Assembly (NCBI RefSeq): GCF_010365285.1 | Contig: NZ_CP048286.1 | Location: forward strand, 2,313,001 to 2,377,000 | DNA length: 64,000 bases | Origin: Paenibacillus rhizovicinus | GTDB taxonomy: Bacteria > Bacillota > Bacilli > Paenibacillales > Paenibacillaceae | Direction: 5' to 3' | Shown: positions 58,371 to 64,000 of the stretch, piece after piece | Numbering within the stretch: the stretch's first letter is position 1 | How the letters are laid out: each line of letters starts with the position of its first letter | Made by a program: the position numbers and the translations under genes | Notes under the pieces: generated by a model | What the model was told of the DNA's origin: nothing | What the model saw: the letters and a program-made list of their open reading frames with translations, nothing else | Database searches by the model: none

Positions 58371-59321
58371 TTACCCTTTGACCGCGCCGACCATCCCGTT
58401 AATGAATTGCTTCTGCAAGATCAGGAATATAATGATGATCGGAATGACGGAAATAATCGTGCCTGCCGCAATGTACGGGAAGTTATAGGACAAGTTCCCC
58501 TGCAAATATTGGAGCGCCGCGGCCAGCGGGTACTTCTCCTTGTCGTCGAGGATAATGATCGGCCAGATCATGCTGTTCCAGAAGGCCATGAAATCGAAGA
58601 TGACGACCGTTGCGATCGCGGGACGAACCATCGGGACCATGATGTTCCAGAAGATCCGAAATTCGCTCGCTCCGTCGATCCGGCCGGAATATTCCATATC
58701 GTTCGGAATGGTAATGAACGCCTGGCGAAGCAAGAAGATGTTGAATACGCTGACCGCCGACGGGAGCACGATGCCGAGAAGCGTGTTGTACAGATGCAGC
58801 TTCTGAATGATGATGAAGTTGACGATCATCCCCGCCGCGTTCGGCAGGATCATCGTGCTGACGATGGCATAGAAGACGAAATTGCGTGCCGGAAACACGA
58901 TGCGCGCGAGCGGATACGCCGTCATCGTGCAGATGACCACGTTCAGCAGGACGCCCATCCCGGTCATGAGGATCGTGTTCTTGATGTACGTCCAGAGCGG
59001 CATGATGTGAAACACGTCGCTGAAGTTCTTGAAATTCATCGGCCACGGAATGAGCTGCGGCGGGAATTTGTACACGTTCGCGTTCACCTTCAAGGAGGTG
59101 GACAGCAGCCACAGGAAGGGGCCGAGACACAGCAGCGCCGTAAACACCAGCAGCGCGTAGACGATGATCGCCGATATGATTTTTCGCAGCGACACCGGCC
59201 TTGACGATCTGGATTGTCTGGATTGTCTGGATTGTCTGGTCTGTCTGGATTGTCCAGCCTCGTCGGCTGCCGACGTTCTCTCCGCCCTCTCGATGCCGCG
59301 GTTCGGGGTCGCATTACTCAT
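58371..59321 (-). CDS. Carbohydrate ABC transporter permease (UgpE/MalG type)
   Basis: 316 residues with six membrane segments. The EAA loop reads EYSGRIDGASEFRIFWNIMVPMVRPAIATV, and the end GMVGAVKG is typical. The first 45 residues hold an odd Arg/Gln/Ser repeat (QSRQTRQSRQSRQSRSSR) that comes from a 9-bp tandem repeat (GGATTGTCT) in the DNA at 59209-59250. Overlaps the preceding permease gene by 8 bp. Confidence 0.9.
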   Translation of the reverse strand: MSNATPNRGIERAERTSAADEAGQSRQTRQSRQSRQSRSSRPVSLRKIISAIIVYALLVFTALLCLGPFLWLLSTSLKVNANVYKFPPQLIPWPMNFKNFSDVFHIMPLWTYIKNTILMTGMGVLLNVVICTMTAYPLARIVFPARNFVFYAIVSTMILPNAAGMIVNFIIIQKLHLYNTLLGIVLPSAVSVFNIFLLRQAFITIPNDMEYSGRIDGASEFRIFWNIMVPMVRPAIATVVIFDFMAFWNSMIWPIIILDDKEKYPLAAALQYLQGNLSYNFPYIAAGTIISVIPIIIIFLILQKQFINGMVGAVKG

Positions 59322-60216
59322 AGTAGGTCAGCCCTCCCTTGCGGGTGTAACGGAACATGAACAAGGAAAACACCAGAATGATCAGCGCGACGACAAGCCC
59401 GATCGCAGCCGCATAGCCGAAGTCGAAGTCTTGGAACGCGACTTTGTACGTGTACACGCTCGTGACCAAGGTAGAGTTGATCGGATCTCCCTTAGGACCG
59501 TGCATGACGAAAATCTCGTCGAACACCCGAATCGCGCCCATAACGGATAGCAGCGAGCATAGCAGCACGAAGGGCATCAGCAGCGGGATCGTGATCAAGC
59601 GTATGACCTGCATGCGATTGGCGCCGTCGATTCTGGCCGCTTCCTGCAGCTCGCTCGGAATGGACTGAAGGCCGGCCAGGTAGATCATCATGTAATAGCC
59701 GAGCCCTTTCCAAATCGTAACGAGCATGACGCCCGCCAGCGCATACTTCGGCTCCACCATGAAGGCAATATCGTGATGCGTGAGACCGAGGGTTCGCAGG
59801 ATGTAGTTGAGGATCCCCGTCTCCTCGTACATCCACTTCCACGCGATCGCCGCCGCGACCATGGACGTAACGACCGGAATGAAGTAGGCCACCCGGAAGA
59901 AACCGACGAATCGCAGCTTCGTGTTGACCAGCACCGCCATCAGAATCGCGATGATCTGAATGATCGGCACGACGACGACGTAGATCAGCGAGTTCTTGAG
60001 CGAAACGTAGAAATCCGGGTCGCTGAACGCGCGATGGAAGTTCTTCAGCCCGATCCATTTCGTCGTATCGAGGGCGGAATAATTGGTGAACGCGAGGGGA
60101 AGGCCGTATACGATCGGATAAAAGGTGAACACGATCAGCAGCAGGACGCCGGGAGCGATCATCAGATAGGCGAAGCCGGCCCGGCTCTTCTGCTGTTTGG
60201 ACAATTTGGCAGCCAA
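59314..60216 (-). CDS. Carbohydrate ABC transporter permease (UgpA/MalF type)
   Basis: 300 residues with six membrane segments; EAA loop landmarks EAARIDGANRMQVIRLITIPLLMP. YLMIAPGVLLLIVFTFYPIVYG is the first helix. With the UgpE-like partner it forms the channel for the binding lipoprotein gene 61 bp upstream. No ATPase gene is present, so a shared MsmX/UgpC-type ATPase is expected. Confidence 0.92.
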   Translation of the reverse strand: MAAKLSKQQKSRAGFAYLMIAPGVLLLIVFTFYPIVYGLPLAFTNYSALDTTKWIGLKNFHRAFSDPDFYVSLKNSLIYVVVVPIIQIIAILMAVLVNTKLRFVGFFRVAYFIPVVTSMVAAAIAWKWMYEETGILNYILRTLGLTHHDIAFMVEPKYALAGVMLVTIWKGLGYYMMIYLAGLQSIPSELQEAARIDGANRMQVIRLITIPLLMPFVLLCSLLSVMGAIRVFDEIFVMHGPKGDPINSTLVTSVYTYKVAFQDFDFGYAAAIGLVVALIILVFSLFMFRYTRKGGLTYYE

Positions 60217-60277
60217 TGCGAAATCCCCCTTCCCCCTATATAGCGGGGAGAGAGACGTTCACTCCCCGCATGATCAT

Positions 60278-61678
60278 CTAGCCTTCCGCATTGATGGCAT
60301 CCAATTGCTTCTGCATCTCCGCTTCGGCCGTCTTCAGCATGTCCTCCGGCGACTGCTGGCCGAGCATCATCTTCGTCCAGCCTTTCCAGAGCGGATCCAG
60401 CACCTTCGATTCGTCCTTGATGCCCAGCGTGAAGTCCTTCGCCTGACCGACCATCGACGCCGCGATGATTTTGGCCTTGGATTCCGGATCGTCGCCGCCC
60501 TGCGTGAAGAACGGATCGGCCGCCGCTTTCTTCGTGGAAGGCAGAATATTGACTACCTTGCAAAATTCAAGCTGAGATTCGTCGTTCGTGATGTAGTTGG
60601 CGAAGTCGATCGCTTCTTTGTGGTTCTTGCTCATCGTCGGCACGACGACGTCCATCAGGCTGGCCTGGTAGTTGCCGCCTTCCTTCTTGGCCGGCATTTT
60701 GGCGACGAGCGTGTTGTCGTACACGTCCTTCGCATTCGTCTTGACGCGGTTCAGGAAGTTCGCGCCCGTTGTCAGCGTGGCGATCTGGCCGCCTTGGTAC
60801 TTGTCGGTCGCGTAGTTGGCATCGGCGCCGACGCTGTCCTTCGGAATAACGCCCTCGTCGTACAACGCCTTGTTCCATTTTGCCCACGCGAGCGCCTCTG
60901 GCGTGTTGAGAATAATCTTCTTCTTATCGTCGCTGATCATCGGCACGCCGGAGAAATACAAATCGGCTGGCGGGTTGGACACGAGCGTGAAGCCGTATTT
61001 GCCGGTTTTCGCTTTGATTTGAATGGCTTGCTGCTTCAGTTCATCGAGCGTGACAGGCGGTTTGTTCGGGTCGAGACCCGCTTCTTCGTAGATCTTCTTG
61101 TTGTACATGAAGACGGATAAGCCGAAGTACCATGGGAAGGCATAGGCGCTTTCGCCTAGTTTGGTAGAGTTGTAGAGGTCGGGGAAATAGATCGAGCGTT
61201 GTTCTTCCGTTGCTTCCTTGTTCAAATCGACAAGGGCGTTCTTCGCCGCCAGCGTCAGCGTCATGCCGGTGTTGAGGTTGACGACGTCCGGCGAATTGCC
61301 GCCGGCGATGGACGTGAGCAGTTTGTTCTCCATGGAGCCGTAAGGAAGGTCGGTCCATTTCACCGTAATGCCGGGATGCTCGTCCTGATATTTCTTAATG
61401 CGGGCGTTGACGTAATCGTCGAAGTTCGGGCTGAGCGAGATGGTCCAGAAATTCAAGGTGACGTCTTTCTTGGGCGTTTCCGCAGTCGTGCCCCCCGTAT
61501 TCGTACCGGTCGTATTCGTGCCCGTTGCATTTGTGCCGCTCGCGTTCGTATCCCCCGTGTTCGTGTTCGGCGTATTCGCATTCGTCTTCCCGTCGTTCGA
61601 ATTGCCGCATGCGGACAACATCGCCACCGCCATGCTCCCGACTACCGCGATCGAAGCTAACCGTCTCACATTCCCCAT
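60278..61678 (-). CDS. Sugar ABC transporter substrate-binding lipoprotein (UgpB/MalE type)
   Basis: 466 residues. The signal peptide ends in LSAC (Cys24). A linker of repeated Thr/Asn/Gly triplets (GTNATGTNTTGTNTGG) follows and then the binding fold: LNFWTISLSPNFDDYV, GGNSPDVVNLNTGM, AYAFPWYFGLSVFMYNKKIYEEAGL and the final KAEAEMQKQLDA. It is the first gene of the importer operon after the AraC regulator. Confidence 0.92.
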   Translation of the reverse strand: MGNVRRLASIAVVGSMAVAMLSACGNSNDGKTNANTPNTNTGDTNASGTNATGTNTTGTNTGGTTAETPKKDVTLNFWTISLSPNFDDYVNARIKKYQDEHPGITVKWTDLPYGSMENKLLTSIAGGNSPDVVNLNTGMTLTLAAKNALVDLNKEATEEQRSIYFPDLYNSTKLGESAYAFPWYFGLSVFMYNKKIYEEAGLDPNKPPVTLDELKQQAIQIKAKTGKYGFTLVSNPPADLYFSGVPMISDDKKKIILNTPEALAWAKWNKALYDEGVIPKDSVGADANYATDKYQGGQIATLTTGANFLNRVKTNAKDVYDNTLVAKMPAKKEGGNYQASLMDVVVPTMSKNHKEAIDFANYITNDESQLEFCKVVNILPSTKKAAADPFFTQGGDDPESKAKIIAASMVGQAKDFTLGIKDESKVLDPLWKGWTKMMLGQQSPEDMLKTAEAEMQKQLDAINAEG

Positions 61679-61738
61679 ATCGTCCCCTCTTCCTCTTCAA
61701 GAGTGCGTTTCTAAGGAAATCTTACCCGAATCGGGATA

Positions 61739-61766
61739 GGCTGTATTTAACCGTTCATGCTGTATT
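61739..61766 (-). promoter_or_regulatory. Direct repeat and shared motif before the sugar importer
   Basis: GCTGTATTT (61740) and GCTGTATTG (61759) are direct repeats 19-20 bp apart, the usual spacing of AraC half-sites. The second lies within GTTCATGCTGTATT, which also occurs at 4717. Confidence 0.5.
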
Positions 61767-61808
61767 GTTGTACCATTGTTTAGGTCATTGGCGTGCAAAA
61801 GGGAGTGT

Positions 61809-62717
61809 TCACTCCTTGCAATTCAACCGAATGTACTCGGTCGGCGACAAGCCGACGGCCTTCTTGAAGGCGCGGCTGAACGAATGGATGGACTGATACT
61901 GCATGGTCGCGGCGATTTCCGTAATGCTGAGCGTCTTGGATTTCATCAGCTCGAGCATCTTCTGCAGCCGTTTCTGCGAGTAGAAGTTGCGCAGGCTGAT
62001 GCCCGTCTCTTCGGTGAACAGATGCGACAGATACGAATAGCTGTACCCGAGCACGCGGGATACCTCCGCCAAGTCCTGCATCGTCAGCATGTTGTTGTCG
62101 ATGTAGCTGATCGCGTTGTAGACGATTTCTTTCGCCCCGCCGCTGCCGCTGCTCTGATCGTAGTGGTACGTGCTGTCCCAATCGTCGAAGAAGTTGCGGT
62201 ACATGAGCACGATCAGCTGGTTCAAATACATTTGCGTCATCATCTGCGAATAGTGCGACATGTTGCGGAATTCCTTCAGCGCGCTTAGAAACGTGTGCTG
62301 CATGTCCAAGCGGTCCTTCGTCAGCGGATTCTCCCGCTTGTCCATCATTTTCTGAATGTGGATGAACGGGGTCTCATAGTTCTCGCGGTACTCGTCGTCC
62401 GGCTGCAGGTTGAAGAGGAAGCCCACGTAGAAATACCGGAACGGTTCCTTGTCGTCGGCGCCTCCCGTATGCACCTCGCCGGGGATGTTGATGTACAAGT
62501 CCCCCGCTTCCACCTCGCTGCGCACGCCGTTGGTCGAGAACCAACCTCTCCCCGACATGACGTAGGTGATCTCGTAGCAGAGCTGCGTATGTTCTTGCAG
62601 CACATACCCGGAATCGCAGCTCAGATCGCCGATCTGGTACAGGGTGAACAGCTCGTATTGCTTCGGGTCCAAGAAGTACAGATTGTCGAAGTGAAATCTT
62701 TTGCGGTCATGCGCCAA
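61809..62717 (-). CDS. AraC family transcriptional regulator
   Basis: 302 residues. A cupin N-terminus (LCYEITYVMSGRGWFS, GDLYINIPGEVHTGG) is followed by the AraC double HTH (TMQDLAEVSRVLGYSYSYLSHLFTEE and SITEIAATMQYQSIHSFSRAFKK). AGGAGG precedes the ATG. It lies upstream of the sugar importer operon in the same direction and is its likely activator. In the 297 bp before it (62718-63014) I see no gene, only an imperfect hairpin near 62860-62892. Confidence 0.92.
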   Translation of the reverse strand: MAHDRKRFHFDNLYFLDPKQYELFTLYQIGDLSCDSGYVLQEHTQLCYEITYVMSGRGWFSTNGVRSEVEAGDLYINIPGEVHTGGADDKEPFRYFYVGFLFNLQPDDEYRENYETPFIHIQKMMDKRENPLTKDRLDMQHTFLSALKEFRNMSHYSQMMTQMYLNQLIVLMYRNFFDDWDSTYHYDQSSGSGGAKEIVYNAISYIDNNMLTMQDLAEVSRVLGYSYSYLSHLFTEETGISLRNFYSQKRLQKMLELMKSKTLSITEIAATMQYQSIHSFSRAFKKAVGLSPTEYIRLNCKE

Positions 62718-63014
62718 AATAAAACCTCCTAGGCAAGGGATGAATGGGATTCCCTAGAGTGATGAACCGGACTGACGTGGGAGCTCATTCTCTGCTGCAG
62801 ATGCTTCATTCGGGGGCTTGGCCCTCTGAATACTTCATTAAAACACAAAATCCCCAAGATCGGACACTATTTTCCAAGTGTCTTCTAGGGGACGCGAAGT
62901 CGGGGCCGGAAGTTGCACGGATTGTAACGTTGATTCAAATACCGGAAGCTTCGTTCAGGATGGCTGTAATTTCCGTCAGATTCGAAAGTTGAATATCTTC
63001 GCCATAGTCCTTAT

Positions 63015-63653
63015 TCATTGCTTCTCTATTGATAAGGATCGATAGGGCTCCAGCGTTTTTCGCTGCTTCAATGTCTTTTCCTCGTTTCCGACGAAAGCGA
63101 TATGTTGAACCTGAACCCCGAAATGCTCTGCGATGATCTCAATGCCTCTTTTATTGGGTTTACGGAAACCGCAGTCAATGGAGGATAAGAAATAATCGAT
63201 TTTATCCTTGAATGTGCGTATATCCTGAATAATGATCTCTGTTGGCATACCAGTGGGTACATCCGTCAAAATCCCGATTTTGTAACCATTCGCCTTAAGC
63301 TCATTTATAACTGGTACGGTTTCCGGATAGACCATCACGTTCTGTTGGAAGAACGCAAAAAAAACCGCGATTGCCGTATCAAACCTATTTTCGGCTAGGT
63401 TCCATCCATCAAAAACATCAGAAAATATAGCTGCAGGCGTATACTCCATCTCTCTTGGATACAGTCGCGGATTGTATTTCTTCAATGTTTCTGTCGCTGC
63501 GTTAATTTGTTCCTCCGACACGTTTAAAGTTAATTGATCGGATACATATTTGAACGCTTGATGATAATAATCACCCCAATAGTGAGGAAAACCTTCGTAA
63601 TCGATTAACGTTCCGCCTAGATCGAAAATTATAGCTTCAATTTTAGTTTTCAA
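63015..63653 (-). CDS. HAD family hydrolase
   Basis: 212 residues from TTG 63653, which is 7 bases after GGGGAGG. Motif I IIFDLGGTLID has the first Asp of DxGxT, motif II is near GILTDVPTG, and a Lys (FRKPNKRG) precedes motif IV, which looks weak (VQHIAFVGNEEK has Asn-Glu where Asp is usual). Upstream in-frame codons have no site. AT-rich compared with the rest of the window. The substrate is unknown. Confidence 0.85.
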   Translation of the reverse strand: MKTKIEAIIFDLGGTLIDYEGFPHYWGDYYHQAFKYVSDQLTLNVSEEQINAATETLKKYNPRLYPREMEYTPAAIFSDVFDGWNLAENRFDTAIAVFFAFFQQNVMVYPETVPVINELKANGYKIGILTDVPTGMPTEIIIQDIRTFKDKIDYFLSSIDCGFRKPNKRGIEIIAEHFGVQVQHIAFVGNEEKTLKQRKTLEPYRSLSIEKQ

Positions 63654-63776
63654 CGGCCTGCCTCCCCGATTTTTAAAAAAAAGAGTTTCCTCGCATACCG
63701 ACATGTAACATTTTCCACTGAGACTCAGTCTCTATAAGTATACTTGTATTACTCGATGCAGGATGGTGAGATTATC

Positions 63777-64000
63777 ATGAAAATAAAAAGATCACTACTA
63801 GCATTGTCCGCCCTATTAAGCTCCTCTTTGGCCGTTCACTCGCCGGTCGAAGCAGCCCCATCGACGATTAAGATTGTAGGATTGAACGGGCCTATCACAG
63901 CGGATGTTGCGCCTTACGTCGTAAACGGGACGACACTAGTTCCGCTAAATGTAATTGGAAAGCTCGGACTTTCTCGTTTAACTACCCAATGGGACAATAA
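63777..64000 (+). CDS. Copper-amine-oxidase N-terminal-like domain protein, 5' part
   Basis: 74 residues are visible before the window ends. A signal peptide (KRSLLALSALLSSSLAV, cleavage near VEA-AP) precedes a block of the stalk domain seen in many Paenibacillus surface proteins (PYVVNGTTLVPLNVIGKLGL). GGATGGTGAG lies before ATG 63777. What follows the domain cannot be seen. Confidence 0.72.
   Translation, partial: MKIKRSLLALSALLSSSLAVHSPVEAAPSTIKIVGLNGPITADVAPYVVNGTTLVPLNVIGKLGLSRLTTQWDN

Noticed and set aside
62744-62992. 82-codon plus-strand frame before the HAD gene
   Set aside because: No ribosome site, no family resemblance; probably random.
1-64000. tRNA, rRNA, intact insertion sequence or prophage
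   Set aside because: No CCA-ended cloverleaf, rRNA-like block, transposase or phage gene was recognised by eye; a tRNA or transposase search could still find something short.

Overview
The window is a high-GC Firmicute chromosome segment that looks like Paenibacillaceae (Paenibacillus or Cohnella type). The reasons are Lpl/Ytc-type sugar importers paired with YesN-like AraC regulators, an RsbV-RsbW-SigB module, a KimA potassium importer, AGGAGG-type ribosome binding sites, and many small monocistronic or two-gene units. No rRNA, tRNA, CRISPR array, intact insertion sequence or prophage was seen. Gene order comes from the sequence; functions come from family recognition by eye.

Layout. 0-7 kb: a GH4 glycosidase cut by the window edge, an AraC regulator, a SulP anion transporter behind an operator-like promoter, a PhyH dioxygenase fused to HEAT repeats, a 57-residue small ORF with a membrane protein, and a second AraC regulator. 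7-12.5 kb: a six-gene operon of ECF sigma factor, anti-sigma-like membrane protein and two ATPase/permease pairs. 12.6-20.7 kb: a LacI-controlled operon with GH35 beta-galactosidase, two permeases and a binding lipoprotein; a cre site and two identical 14-bp palindromes lie before it. 20.8-24.7 kb: a stress protein, a PD-(D/E)XK-like DNA-binding protein and an AraC/GyrI regulator, separated by repeats. 24.7-29.2 kb: RsbV, RsbW, SigB, a CorA-like transporter and an RsbU-type phosphatase with a receiver domain. 29-35.7 kb: lipase, MmcQ, MEKHLA, GH26, VanY-type peptidase and an MBL hydrolase. 35.7-39.2 kb: a Crp-led sulfonate/nitrate-type ABC importer with a coupled 34-codon ORF. 39-49.5 kb: coiled-coil protein, nucleoside hydrolase/AraC pair, small conserved proteins, phosphoesterase, repeat block, MgtC, PHP phosphatase and KimA. 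50-53.4 kb: APH-like kinase, peptide deformylase, small regulator, RidA and an Rhs-toxin remnant with an Imm26-like gene. 53.5-62.7 kb: an AraC-led sugar importer with a secreted protein, an FAD enzyme and two Gfo/Idh-type oxidoreductases. The end holds a HAD hydrolase and the start of a copper-amine-oxidase-N protein.

The most unusual feature is a dispersed intergenic element of about 190 bp, present three times (21846, 24021, 45017). Each copy is built from four TAACGAA-type boxes in the order forward, forward, reverse, reverse at about 50-bp intervals, and each has an unrelated tandem array beside it. One array is seeded by the element's own terminus. One copy supplies the stop codon of the PD-(D/E)XK-like gene, which lies between two copies.
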